A DNA stretch of 64,000 nt from Portulaca oleracea (GCA_029582165.1 CM055876.1:29581317-29645316), one strand, 5' to 3'. Shown: positions 47,723 through 58,722, numbered from the stretch's first letter. Notes: generated by a model from the sequence alone, not told the origin. Numbers and translations are program-made.

Positions 47723-47834
47723 ACGGTCCGTGTTGGGTCCTTCTTCCTTATTAAGCTTCGTTTTTGACCTTTCGGTAAATCCTATGCTTATAACTTATAC
47801 TTTTATGCCTCTTAACTCTTGAAATACTCCAACA
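47723..47834 (-). mobile_element. Solo LTR, right piece
   Basis: It continues the left piece across the GTGAC duplication and ends TCCAACA followed by the target duplication CTTTC (47835-47839). Confidence 0.8.
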
Positions 47835-47839
47835 CTTTC

Positions 47840-48866
47840 AAGTGTATAAAAACAAGATAACGTAAGATATTTATGCAAGTAATAATGTAGCTTGCAACTT
47901 TTTATTAGTAGAAGGTAAGCATCAGTAGGCTCTTACGCTGTAGTATAGATTACTAAATTGGATAAGGTTGGAACTGAAGTATGACATGTTTTCTACGGCT
48001 ATTACTACTCTAGCTTGAGATTATATTTCCCATGTGTCAACTGCTGAGTCTCAATATCTCAGTCTGAATTGTAGACATTGTCCCCTTGCCCGAATAGGGA
48101 ACTCAAATGAGTGATGAATCATAGAACTGATCTTAAATAAACTCATATGCCGTGTATCCTTTAGTCAGTTCCATGTAAATGTCACTCATAAGTGTCATCT
48201 GCACGTGCTTGCAGGCGTTCTGCTGTTTTCAAGATCACGGGAATTCGCAAGGTCGGCAAGAGGGTTGTTGCCACAATTGGAGAGAAGTTTAATGTCGGTT
48301 AAGGAACTATGCAGGAATCAACATCAGTTGTTGCAGTTATTGATCTCACTGTAATCATAGCAGAAGAGTTGGTATATTGCTGCCTTAACTTCTCTTCATG
48401 TGTTACCGTTCTCTTAACCATGTATACTGTCAGTCTGAAATCCACTTAAAAGGAAGAACAAATAATTGGATACTAAAAGTTAATAAGAGCAGCAGCTAAC
48501 CTGTCAGATGAGTAGATTTGAATTCTTTGATTTTGTGTGGTAATTATGAAGTCCGTGATACGGGTAATGGCAAATTAGAAACACCTGCGACTTGATACCA
48601 AAAGTATTGGGCATATGGAATTTCACTAAAAGGTGAAGATAGGAGAGAATATTTCTCAACTGCCCTCTCCTGTTGCAGTTGTTCTGTTATTGATATGCAA
48701 TGTATATAGGCTACAAAGTTACAATCTCAGATAAGCTAGAAAAACAATACAGAGCACATACTCTAAAGGGAAAAATACTCAGGACAACATCAATTATGAA
48801 GCTACTATGACATAAAACAAAGGCTCAAGTAAAGGGCATAAGCTTGAAGGGATTGGATGGATAAAT
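47840..48866. other. Spacer and 3' flank of the next RLP
   Basis: No gene is supported. 48620-48866 is likely 3' UTR of the RLP ending at 48867. Confidence 0.45.
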
Positions 48867-51800
48867 TCAATTCCTGGGCCTTGCTGCTGCCCTCCTCCTC
48901 ATTGCTCTTTGCCCTTTTCTCCTCCTTCCAAAAGTCTCCACAAACCACTCGTCATTCTTGTCAGTGAGGTACTTCCCCAAGACATAGCCAACTACAAAAC
49001 CACTAATGCATCCCAGACATCTTACAATCCAATCAACCAACTTTGAATCTGTGTCTGTGTCATCATTGTTTTCCATGTCAACACTTGGTGGTGTTGGTGG
49101 TTGAAAAGCATCTCCACACTTGTTCGACAGCGGAGCTCCACATAATCCTGAGTTGCCAACAAAAGAGCTATTGTCAAAGGTCCAAAATTGCCTCCCTTGT
49201 GGTATGGGGCCTTTGAGTAGGTTGTAAGAGACATTGAAAACCTCCAGAAATGTTAATTGTGCTAGCCCTTCAGGGATCTCTCCAGAAAGCCTGTTGTGAG
49301 AGAGGTCTAAGGATTCAAGGTTGGTCATGTTGGCCAGGGAGGATGGTATTTCGCCTTGCAAATTGTTGTTTGATAGGTTGAGCGCTTGAATCCCCATCAA
49401 TTCACCCATGACATACGGAATCCTCCCAGTGAAGTTGTTGCTTGAGAAATCAATGACCCGAAAAACTGACAGCACCCTCGTGTACTGCATATCATTGCCT
49501 TTGTTTGTTATGCTGATCGTGTAATCATAATATGCAGTCTCCACAGCAACTCCGCCTGGCATGTCGATATAAAAATGAAAAGTCGTCCCTGATGTAGTTG
49601 ACCGACTTTCATCACTAGGCTTCATGGCATCCCAGTATTGAAGGTAGGCCAATGACAAGTCACCTGTGTGAAAATTGTTAGACAAGTCAATGATGCGGAG
49701 ATAGCGAAAGTCTAGACCCCATTTTGGCCTACTTGTTAGTGTGCCATGAAAGTGGTTGTGTCGCAGGACCAGAATATGCAACTTTGGAAGGCCTCCTACC
49801 CATGACGGGAAAGTATCATTAACATAATTTCTCCCAACATCAAAAACCTCAAGGTCCACACAGTTGGCCAACGATCTTGGCAATCTACCCTTGAGCTGAT
49901 TTTCACTGAGATTAATCATCTTCAATTTACAAGAATTGGGGTATGAACTAGGAATGGTGCCATGAAACTTATTTCCTTTCAAATTCATGAGCAAAAGAGA
50001 ACTGCTGAGTTCGCTTAAGCAGTTTGGAATCTGACCACTCAGGCTATTGTTGGATATATCAAAATAGCTCATTGACATAGCCTGGCATGTTTGATGAGGA
50101 ATACCTCCAGTAAAGTGATTGCTGGAGACTTGATAGATTGCCATGGAAATAGGTGGAGCTGGAAGTGAACCTTGCATCCGGTTCCATTCTAAATGTAAAA
50201 TCTTCAAACGGTTCCATGGGAGGACCATTGCAGGCTGTTCGAAGCCAGTTAAGAAGTTGCTGGAGAGGTCAAGGGATAGTAGGCTTTCTTGGGTGACATT
50301 GACAAACCACTCAGGTATGAATCCGTGAATTTTGTTGTCACTGAGATCCAATGTTTCTAATTCATCCTGGGTGTGCAACGATGGAGGGAACTCAGGCAAG
50401 TTGCAAGATGGGAGCTCTAGGTCGACTAACTTGGCAACTGACTGGTTGGAGGGATTTTTACCGAGAGATGTGAGTTTGACACCACCTAAGTCCAGATATC
50501 TGAGAGAGTTGAGCTCTAGAAACACATCAAGGATTCCATGCAGATTGCGATTGTCAGATAACATCAGTGTATTTAGATTTGTCATCTGAGAAATTCCTTG
50601 TGGAAATATTGGACCCTCTAACTGATTGCCCCATAGAGACAAAGTAGTCAAGTGGGTCAGATTCATGAGCAAGGGAGGAATTTCACCTGTTAATTGATTT
50701 CCGGGAAGATCCAAATAAGTAAGGCTGCTTATGTTGGCAATAGCAGATGGAATCTCACCACTGAGATTGACAAAGATGAGCTGAAGGGTAGTTAAATTGT
50801 GTAGGTTGGACAACCATGAATTCATTCTTTCAGGATCGCCATTGATATCGGACAGACCTAATGCCTCAAGCTGTGTTAAATTTGAAAGAGACGAGGGGAT
50901 GCCACCACTGAAAGCATTAGCACTAAGCTCCAAGGTTGTCAGCTTTGTGAGATTACCAAGAGAAGATGGGATTGGCCCTGAAAAATGACAGTCAAACAGG
51001 ATGAGCTCTTCTAAATTAGCGAGTTGGCCAATTGAAGAAGGCAGCTCCCCTTGAAATAACGTTAATGGTAGAGCCAATTCTCGGAGAGGGCTGTTTTGCT
51101 CAAATTCAGGAAGGAATCCCATGATATCTCTGTTTCCAGTTAGATGAAGCAGTTCAAGGTGGGGCAGGTGGAATATCTCGGTTGGAAAGTGACCATTCAA
51201 CTCACAGTATTGAAGTGATAATTCTTTCAAAAAGGTGAAGTTGGTGAGGACATAAGGCACAGAGGAAGATATGTCAACCAGGTCAAGAACAAGATGGCTC
51301 AAGCTAGTTAGATTATGAACTAACTTGTCCAAACTAGGATCTCGTAGTTCGAGCTGGCTTTCTGCTTTGGTGATACCTTGAATAGAAAGATCAAGGATGG
51401 AAAGCATGGTCATGTTTGAAATCCCCAATGGGATTTGGCCGTCAAAAGCAGAGTTAGATAGGTTAAGGCTCACCAACTTGTTGAGTTGGCCAATTTCCAA
51501 GGGGATTCCTGAACCGTTGAAGTGGTTATCACTGAGACTAAGATGTTGGAGATGGGTAAGGGTGAAGAGAGAACTATTAGCAGGGAAGGCGCCGTATAGG
51601 CAGCTGCTACTAAGATCAAGCCCAATGACATGGCCTGTGTCATTGTCACAGCTGACACTGTCCCAAGAGCAACAATTTCGAGGATTACCCTCATCTCCCC
51701 ACGACATCACTATTGATTTTGCAAATGGAGATTGAGAGGCGATTGAACAGTTTATAATGAAACTTTGCTTGAATTGAAGCAAGGCTAATCGCTCGTGGGC

Positions 51801-51884
51801 ATGGCGAGAATAAGATGGCTGCATGAAAAATGCAGAGTTAAGAAGCGGAATCAAGAGCAAACATTGGTGCCACTGACAGCCCAT
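48867..51884 (-). CDS. LRR receptor-like protein (1005 aa)
   Basis: Start chosen at the ATG at 51884 (MGCQWHQCLLLIPLLNSAFF), which opens the signal peptide about 62 nt after TATAAAAGC; an upstream TTG extension is not needed. The cap reads SRHAHERLALLQFKQSF, with Arg where relatives have the first cap Cys, then NCCSWDSVSC. An LRR array of plant type follows, an island before IDFSSNNFTGRIP, four more LRRs, and a C-cap with GLCGAPL. The juxtamembrane stretch is acidic (DMENNDDTDTDSK), the membrane helix is GCISGFVVGYVLG, and the tail is basic (GRRRKGQRAMRRRAA). No kinase. It is a probable cell-surface receptor; close in sequence to the head fragment at 52,484. Confidence 0.92.
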   Translation of the reverse strand: MGCQWHQCLLLIPLLNSAFFMQPSYSRHAHERLALLQFKQSFIINCSIASQSPFAKSIVMSWGDEGNPRNCCSWDSVSCDNDTGHVIGLDLSSSCLYGAFPANSSLFTLTHLQHLSLSDNHFNGSGIPLEIGQLNKLVSLNLSNSAFDGQIPLGISNMTMLSILDLSIQGITKAESQLELRDPSLDKLVHNLTSLSHLVLDLVDISSSVPYVLTNFTFLKELSLQYCELNGHFPTEIFHLPHLELLHLTGNRDIMGFLPEFEQNSPLRELALPLTLFQGELPSSIGQLANLEELILFDCHFSGPIPSSLGNLTKLTTLELSANAFSGGIPSSLSNLTQLEALGLSDINGDPERMNSWLSNLHNLTTLQLIFVNLSGEIPSAIANISSLTYLDLPGNQLTGEIPPLLMNLTHLTTLSLWGNQLEGPIFPQGISQMTNLNTLMLSDNRNLHGILDVFLELNSLRYLDLGGVKLTSLGKNPSNQSVAKLVDLELPSCNLPEFPPSLHTQDELETLDLSDNKIHGFIPEWFVNVTQESLLSLDLSSNFLTGFEQPAMVLPWNRLKILHLEWNRMQGSLPAPPISMAIYQVSSNHFTGGIPHQTCQAMSMSYFDISNNSLSGQIPNCLSELSSSLLLMNLKGNKFHGTIPSSYPNSCKLKMINLSENQLKGRLPRSLANCVDLEVFDVGRNYVNDTFPSWVGGLPKLHILVLRHNHFHGTLTSRPKWGLDFRYLRIIDLSNNFHTGDLSLAYLQYWDAMKPSDESRSTTSGTTFHFYIDMPGGVAVETAYYDYTISITNKGNDMQYTRVLSVFRVIDFSSNNFTGRIPYVMGELMGIQALNLSNNNLQGEIPSSLANMTNLESLDLSHNRLSGEIPEGLAQLTFLEVFNVSYNLLKGPIPQGRQFWTFDNSSFVGNSGLCGAPLSNKCGDAFQPPTPPSVDMENNDDTDTDSKLVDWIVRCLGCISGFVVGYVLGKYLTDKNDEWFVETFGRRRKGQRAMRRRAAARPRN

Positions 51885-51945
51885 TGTTAATTGTTTGCTG
51901 AGTATTTGTTTTTGTGGTGCTGAATTTGTATCAGAAGCTACACTT

Positions 51946-51954
51946 GCTTTTATA
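51946..51954 (-). promoter_or_regulatory. TATA box of RLP at 51,884
   Basis: TATAAAAGC followed by AAGTGTAGC, 62 nt from the chosen ATG. Confidence 0.6.
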
Positions 51955-51959
51955 AACAA

Positions 51960-52483
51960 ACGGTGTAACGTTAATGGATGAACGTGAAATACGGGGCAGA
52001 CTGACTTATTTTTGCAAGACTTGGAAGCTTACCACTACATTTCATTGTTACTGATCAGGTCTGCTGATTTTTTTTCCTTTGGCATAGACTTGTCATCTAA
52101 ATATAATAACTTGTGGATGAAATCATAACCTATATAGACTGGAATCTATGTTCAATAACTTACATTGACCGGTGTCTCAGAAATGGCTAAGTGTAGACTC
52201 TGTCAAGATGGCTTATTAATTGTTAGCATTCATGCTTTGAGAATTATGTCCTAAAATAATCTACTTAATCTATTGTACTTCTTAAAAAGGAAACCATAAA
52301 ATTAATCAGAAAATTAAAAACTTGATGCTAAAATGTATACTTCTGCAGCTAATTTTACGATTTAAATGGGTGACATGGTCCTATCAAACTTGATATGTTT
52401 GAAAACTCGACCTTTTCTTTTCGATAATTAGAAAGGCTTGAAACAGCAAAAACAACTAGACTAAACCACAGCAGCTAAAAATG
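51960..52483. other. Gene-free spacer
   Basis: Upstream flank of the RLP at 51,884. No gene was recognised. Confidence 0.4.
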
Positions 52484-52715
52484 GAGATCGAGAGGCAATT
52501 AGACAATCTATAATGAAACTTTGCTTGAACTGAAGCAAGGCTAATTGCTCGTGGTCATGGCAAGAATAAGATGGCTGCATGGAGAAAACAGAGTTAAGAA
52601 GCAAAATCAAGAGCAAATATTGGAGCCAATGAAAGGGCAATTGTTTGGTGTGTATTTGTGTTTTATGGTGCATGATATGTATGAACAAGCTATATTTGCT
52701 CGCTTTTATAAGCAA
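52484..52715 (-). pseudogene. RLP N-terminal fragment, head only
   Basis: It matches the head of the 51,884 gene: LLLILLLNSVFSMQPSYS, then CHDHEQLALLQFKQSF and SRSPF, where homology ends at about 52,484. The ATG of the intact gene aligns with ATT here, so the start is lost. The core promoter TATAAAAGC is kept at 52702-52710. Unlike the intact neighbour it keeps the cap Cys. Confidence 0.85.
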
Positions 52716-53280
52716 AACAACCGAACTGTGGGTTTGGTTGAACGTACCAAAGAGTTGGCCTGGATGCTGAATGGGGGCCAGTGCCTAACTGCCTATACAG
52801 TACATTAACTAATGAAGGAAAATGAAATACAGGGCAAATAACTTATTTATATGCAAAGCTTGGAACCTCAGAGCCCTGACCAACTAGGATGCCATATTGC
52901 CACTACCTTTTTTGGGACATGACATTATCGCTGAAGTCTGGTATTTTCCTTTGGGACAGATATCTCTCTATACATTAAAACAAGCTTAGGGACGAAAAAT
53001 GCTTGACCAGTTCCTTGACTAACAGCTTACCTTGTAGCCTATTTGGTAATTCTACCGCCTTATCTTGTAACTTGTCCTCATATAAAAATTTACTCTTTTG
53101 CCATCGAATATAATAATAAATAATCAATCCTGAAACTTCACCAGCTTGCCTTATAGCTTGTATTCGCACTTTCTTCATTTGATAATTATATTGGGAGAAG
53201 GAAGGATAGTTCTTCTTTTTTCCATAATAACTACAATAACTAAGGAGTCTAGCATCAAATAAAATTTTATGTCTAAACCT
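52716..53280. other. Gene-free spacer
   Basis: Upstream flank of the head fragment; AT-rich. No supported gene. Confidence 0.4.
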
Positions 53281-53364
53281 ATCAATTCGAGAACCGGGTT
53301 ATACGTGTCGGATATACTTCAGGTTCGGGTAAACACGAATTAGATGTATTTCGGGTTCAAGAAA

Positions 53365-53505
53365 AGTATGAAAAGGAAACAGATATGTAAATCCGGTACC
53401 ATACAATTCAGGAAGAAATATTATATAATGAGGTTAATGGAAGAAAAGTATCAAAGGGAAACATATATGTAAATCCAGTACCATGCAATGCAGGAAGAAA
53501 TAGAA
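53365..53505. repeat. Imperfect tandem duplication
   Basis: Two copies sharing agaaaagtat, aaggaaac, tatgtaaatcc and caggaagaaata lie about 80 nt apart. Confidence 0.55.
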
Positions 53506-53512
53506 CCATGAT

Positions 53513-53690
53513 GGACTACATATAATGAGGATAAGCCTAAGGGTTACAGAGGGGAGTTACTGTTGGATAATTTCAAGTGTATGATAAGTTTAGTGACTTG
53601 GTTTTATCTAAGTTAACTCATAAGATGGGCTACTGGGTATAAGGACTACATATAATGAGGATAAGCCTAAGGGTTACAGAGGGAAGTTAC
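53513..53690. repeat. Tandem duplication around a truncated LTR start
   Basis: The 48-bp block beginning ggactacatataatgagg and ending agttac occurs at 53513-53560 and 53643-53690 with one difference. Between them is the first 80 or so bp of the LTR seen complete at 55304. Each block is followed by TGTTGGAT. Confidence 0.75.
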
Positions 53691-53816
53691 TGTTGGATGC
53701 TGAATATTTTTTATACGTAAATACGAAGGTTTATTCATATAATTATGAGTTAGTAGTATTCTCTATAAGATGATCTTTTGGATCATGAATGAGTATTTAT
53801 GGCCAATTAATGTAAG

Positions 53817-54452
53817 ATGTAATTAAATTTTAATTACATATTTTGTAGCAAGTGTTTAATATGTAATAGTTTAATTACATATATGAGATGGAGATTAAAT
53901 TCGATAAGTTTATGTAAGTAAGAGATTTGTTCTCCATGACAACTTAATGAAGTTTATATTAAGTTTAAGGTGTAATGGTTTAATTACATGATAAGTTTAA
54001 GATGTAATGGTTTAATTACATGCTAAGATTAAGCTTACAAGTATGGTTCCAATAAGTACAAGGTTTAATGTGAGGTTAATCTTAAGAAGCCTACAGTATT
54101 GATTATTATCATAGCCTACATTATGATAGTTTAATCATATTGATTGCTAGATAATCTACAATATTGATTGCTAAGGAGTCTACAATATTGATTGTCAAGT
54201 GCTTACAATATGATAGTTTAATCATATTGACTGCTAAGACCTACAATATTGATTGCTATAAGCCTACAATATGAAAATTTAAGTCATATTGATTGCAATA
54301 AAGTTTAAGTATTCGAGTTCATTGCCTACAATATGATGGTTTAATTATATTGATTGCAAAAGTTAAGTTTCTTTTTCAGTATCGATAAGTAATACAACGG
54401 TTTAGTTGTATGGATTTCGGTATCGAGTTATAATACAATGGTTTAGTTGTAT
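53817..54452 (+). repeat. Array of short inverted repeats with a GGTTTA-type loop
   Basis: Perfect or near-perfect hairpins: 53859-53882 (9-bp arms, loop agttta), 53971-53988, 54002-54021, 54122-54139, 54206-54229 (9-bp arms), 54267-54291, 54329-54352, 54392-54411 and 54433-54452. A loopless palindrome lies at 53817-53839. Arm sequences differ between hairpins (ATGTAAT, CAATATGAT, ATACAAC), but each keeps its own complement. The loop is (A/G)GTTTA in all but one. Confidence 0.75.
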
Positions 54453-55303
54453 GTATTGTCGATATTTTTTAAGTACTCAAGTTTAAGTTAGAAGTATTAT
54501 TAAGGATGACTACCTTCAAAGTTCAATAATGATCATGGAAAGATATGGTTTTATCTAGTGATCTTTATTAGTCAAGGATGAAGTGGGTTACTGTCTTCAA
54601 GATTTTAAAGTTGTTTAAGTAAGACCTCGGTTTAATCCTTCGGTTAAAGGCCTAAACAAGGACTTGATAATTTTATATTATCAAGGGGGATAGGAATAAG
54701 CCCAATTTTAACAAACACTAGCTAATAATAGTGCCTCTTCTTGATACTTGACTTGATGTCAAGCTCTCGGAGAGTGACTTTATTAGATAGTGGTTGTGAT
54801 AGCACAAATTTTAAACTGTCCTAAGGTTAAGTATTGTGCTTAAGCTGTAATGTTTAGAGGTTGAGTGTTTACTCTTAATAGACTGTTTAAGGATGGGGGC
54901 TCAATTACAGGAGCATATAAGTTTCAGTCTACCTATGTGAGCAAGAGGTGTAGCCGCCTCAAGGAGCTAATGGGCTTGGCTTCGATTTGCTCACGAGAGG
55001 ATATGTGACACATGGCGGATAACAGTGTCGTAAGTTCAAGGAATCTTAGTTGATGAGTTGTGTCGGTGAAATGTATCCAAATGATCAACAAGGATGTGAA
55101 GGTCAATGCTTAGTCAACTGTCACGTTCAGACATTTGTAATTATGTTCACTGCATGGAAGTTCAAGTCGCAAGACACTATCCATGATACATAACAATTCC
55201 TTACTCTCTTGGTGATTCAAGTTGTGTGTTTATGATATGTCAGAAATGGCAGGGGTGTTGGAGTATTGGTCAACAATTCCATACACTCGAAATGGCGGGG
55301 GAT

Positions 55304-55960
55304 TGTTGGATAATTTCAAGTGTATGATAAGTTTAGTGACTTGGTTTTATCTAAGTTAACTCATAAGATGGGCTATTGGGTATAAGGAAAAGTCGGATAG
55401 ACTTTTCGGGACCTAATTAGCCCTATTAAGGGTAACACAAGCATGTGTTATCAAGTAAGGAGGTAACTTTGATAATATTTAGTCAGTTTTATGCATGGAT
55501 AGTTTAAGCATGTTTTCATACATTTGATGAGTGGATAATAATGAATTAATTATTTTATTATCTATATTATCCAAAGATGACAAGGATATCTTATCCTTAA
55601 TCTTATCCTTATGACAATGCTAAATCTCATCCACATCCACCCTATCCAAGTGCCTCTTTATGGCTTATAAATAGGGTTGATATGATGTCATTTCAAGGGG
55701 ATGTAAAATGGTGCCAAGTCTAAGAATTCCATTTGCAAGTTCTTGACATATGACCCATCATATTCATTCCAACGAGAATCCCATCTCCTTGGTTTTTGGT
55801 GGCCACAATCTCTAAGGTTGACATGAGAGTATGTGTCTAAGTTCCTACAAGACGAGTGTTTTATCATGCAGACTATATACGGCAGTTATATAAGTCGAAG
55901 GAGAGAAGGTATGCCTTCGACTCACTTGAATACCCGAGTAAATTCCCATTTACATCAACA
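55304..55960 (+). repeat. 3' LTR of the non-coding remnant
   Basis: 657 bp with TGTTG...CAACA ends. A TATA-like element (ttataaataggg, near 55664-55676) supports plus orientation. Confidence 0.7.
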
Positions 55961-55965
55961 ATTAC

Positions 55966-56630
55966 AGGCTGTCCAGTAATTTGATTGGTCAATATGTGGA
56001 ATGTTATGTTTGATGGTTGGTAGTTGGTGGAGAATGATGCATGCATGCAAGGGTATACAAGGCCGCAGAACTGACAAGTCTACATTCCGCAAATCACGGT
56101 AATGCAAATCAGTATTAGTATGAATTTGAATTAGCTTTAGAGAAAGAACATGACAGATGTCCATTCCCCTGGTGCTTGGCTCTGGCAATGAAACCTGATC
56201 AGAAAGGGAACCCAAGAATTCTTAGTTTGCATAACTATCAGGTTACACGGTCAATACAAGTTTTCATTAGACAGTCTCTGCCAGTACCCAATGAACTTAG
56301 GATGCATCATTGCAACTGACCTCTTTCTAAGAAGAAGAAACAAATAAATGTCCTGCTCGTGCTAAACATATAGCTAAACTAGGACTAGAAAGGTTTTGTC
56401 GATACAGCTGCATGCCACTCTGATGAAAGTTGAGCATTTAAGTTTCATAGCAAACTGCAGAGCAGCTTGCAGCAAAATCATGCAAAATTACTCATCGTCC
56501 GTATGATTCTTCTTCAAATAATTCTTCTGAAAAACTTTTCCTCACATTGTAAACCAAATTGAACATCCAACTAGCAAAAAATGTCTAAAATTTCCATGGA
56601 GCGCCAATCTCGAAATTCAGTGGTCTCTCT
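55966..56630. other. Spacer and 3' flank of the glyoxalase gene
   Basis: No gene was recognised. The right part is the probable 3' UTR of the minus-strand gene. Confidence 0.45.
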
Positions 56631-57728
56631 CTATGCTTTGGCAGGCATTGCACCATTTTCATGAGCATTATCAGTATTATCAGGACTGTTTCCGAGGTCG
56701 ACAGGAGGGTTGTGCCTATCTGAAGGAAGCCTGATTTTTCCCAACGAACCGGCCGGAATGAGCTTCATGTTCTCACAGTTGCAGATCTCGATCATGAACC
56801 CATCCGGGTCGTTGAAGAAAAGCTGGTCTATTGATGTCTTACTGTCCTCATCTTCTACTGTCCTTTTCATGTACTTTACTCCAAACTCCTTCAATCTCCC
56901 TTTTATAGCTTCCATATCCTCAGCCTACACATCACATACATACCAATGTTATCAACACCCATTTTTAACAAGAAGACAATACAAGGAAGAAATTAATTTA
57001 AGTTCATGTATATATGCTTGACCCAAAGTATACCCTGACAGACAATTCCTCTATTAACAATCAAAACAAGACAGTGGATTGATGTTGCACAATCACATAT
57101 AAATCAAATCCCCATATGGTTTAAACCAGAAATGGCATGACAAAGGTCTGACAAAATCAACCAATTACAAACTACGCAGGGTCACACTTACACAAGATTC
57201 TTGGCACAGGGGAGACAAAATCAATTATGCAGTAAATCAAACAACGTATATTCTAGAGAGAGCCTTCTAATTGCGTTAGAAGACACCCTTACATAAATTA
57301 TTAGTCACCCTTATATTTATTATAAGTAGATACATAAATTATTAAGTACATACCTGAAAAGAGATGTGGTTGTCCATAGGGTCCAAGGCGTCCTTATCAG
57401 AAGGCAGTCGATCGTCGTCCTGAGACTGAACCAGATGAACACCAATCCCATAGTTAAACAGCCATGCACCATCGAAGCTGTCAAAGGCATGGGGCCGCTC
57501 TATGACGATAAAGCCAAGGACCTTGGTGTAGAACTCGATCGAATCCTTGACAGACCTACACAGCCTTGAGACATGGTTCAGAGCCATCAAAGGCAGCGGG
57601 TGTTCTTCCTCCTCCTGCTGCAGCTGTTTCTTTTCCTTTTCATGCTCCTCATCACCCTGTTTTCTGTCTCTGCTTTTTTCATCATGGGTTTCTTCTTCTT
57701 TTCTTCTGATTTCCTGCTTCCCCTCCAT
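56631..57728 (-). CDS. Glyoxalase/VOC-superfamily protein, two exons (222 aa)
   Basis: Exon 1 is 57728-57354, the intron 57353-56925 (TTTCAG|GTATGT ... TGTAG|GCTGAG), and exon 2 56924-56631; the junction is phase 0. The N-terminal 45 residues are charged and low in complexity. The VOC fold follows: MALNHVSRLCRSVKDSIEFY with metal-ligand His52, LGFIVIERPHAFDSFDGAWL, DNHISFQ with His121, and DPDGFMIEICNCEN with Glu171. It matches the plant cytosolic glyoxalase-I-like (GLYI4-type) family of about 170-200 residues. Members act on reactive carbonyls or related small molecules. Canonical methylglyoxal activity is not certain for this subgroup. This is the only apparently ordinary housekeeping-type gene in the window. 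Confidence 0.9.
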
Positions 57729-58064
57729 ATCCCAAGTCTAATCAATTAGCCTGCTTGCTGCTACGTATAGTACCCAACTCTTCTTGGTTTGGTAATTAGT
57801 ATGATGATAACTGTGGGGGTTGGTTTTACAGTTGAAAAGGAAGAAAAGTATAGGGTGCTCGATGGTATGGTTGTAGTTTTGTTTGGTTAGTTAATTACTT
57901 GGTTTATTTGACTGATGAGTACGTGTGGTGGTTAAGTGACACGTATGGGTGTAAATTGCATGAAAGGAGGGTAACGTGGTGATTTTTGCGGGTGTGGCAT
58001 ATTCTGAAATGCCGATACTGCCGCCTTCGTGTTCTCCCTCTCCACCCAAGGAATGCATGGCGGT
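57729..58064. other. Upstream region of the glyoxalase gene
   Basis: About 335 bp with no gene. I see no clear TATA box in minus orientation. Confidence 0.4.
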
Positions 58065-58225
58065 TAGGAATGGCAACATAGCGGCGGGGAAATTGGCCTC
58101 ATCCCCGCGAGTTCCCTGCTCCTAACACATCTCAGCAGGGATTTAAATGATTGCAAAGCGTCGATGCTGAGCCCGGGAGTAGGGAGCATCGTGCGCCCAC
58201 CTGCTTCCGCGGCCCAGCAGTCTAA

Positions 58226-58591
58226 CAAAACTTTTCAAAAAATTACTTAGGGGTACCCTAATTTTTGGTGAAATGTTTTTCTGGTACCTTAACTTTTAAA
58301 AACTAATTTTGGGGTACCCTAACTTTTAGAATTGGAAATAATTAGGTGAAATTTCGGCCAATTATTTGAATTCAACGGTGAGTTTTAGGCGGGGAATTGA
58401 TTAAGTGTTTTTGTGGATGAAAATGCTCTTTGTTTTCATGGACGAAAATGATTTGAATCAATCGAAGTTTTGCCGGAAATTCACCTAGTAATTTCTAATC
58501 CTAAAAGTTAGGGTACCCCAAAATTAGTTTTGAAAAAAAGTGTTCTTCAAAAAGTTAGAGACTCATCTAAGTAATTTTTTGAAAACTTTTG
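58226..58591. mobile_element. Foldback MITE of about 365 bp
   Basis: Long inverted repeats. The ends AAAACTTTTCAAAAAATTAC (58227) and its near-complement at 58571-58590 match with one mismatch. Inner arms of about 48 bp at 58303-58350 and 58480-58527 share ctaattttggggtacccta. No frame and no clear target duplication. Confidence 0.7.
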
Positions 58592-58722
58592 GTGCCCAGG
58601 CCCACTAAAAATACAATCCCAATGCAAATTATATTAATAATCTTAGACCCACTTAAAAAATGAAAGACGTGCCCACTTAAACAACAATTCTACCCAGCGC
58701 CCACCATTATTTTTTTTCTTAT

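Larger units (their letters stand above)
53561..55960 (+). mobile_element. Non-coding LTR-element remnant
   Basis: The truncated 5' LTR start (53561-53642) matches the 3' LTR at 55304. The interior of about 1.6 kb has no coding region and contains the hairpin array. A purine tract (atggcggggga, 55292-55302) precedes the 3' LTR. The flanks are gttac at left (53556-53560) and attac at right (55961-55965), an imperfect target duplication. It resembles a short non-autonomous (TRIM or LARD-like) copia-type element. Confidence 0.65.

Noticed and set aside
34304..47834. Reading 34.3-47.8 kb as one single LTR element
   Set aside because: Two different sets of ends and two different exact target duplications (CTTTC and GTGAC) show a nested insertion.
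48200..48370. Possible exon near 48,220 after tgcttgcag
   Set aside because: A splice-acceptor-like site and a short open stretch exist, but there is no recognisable protein, partner exon or family match.
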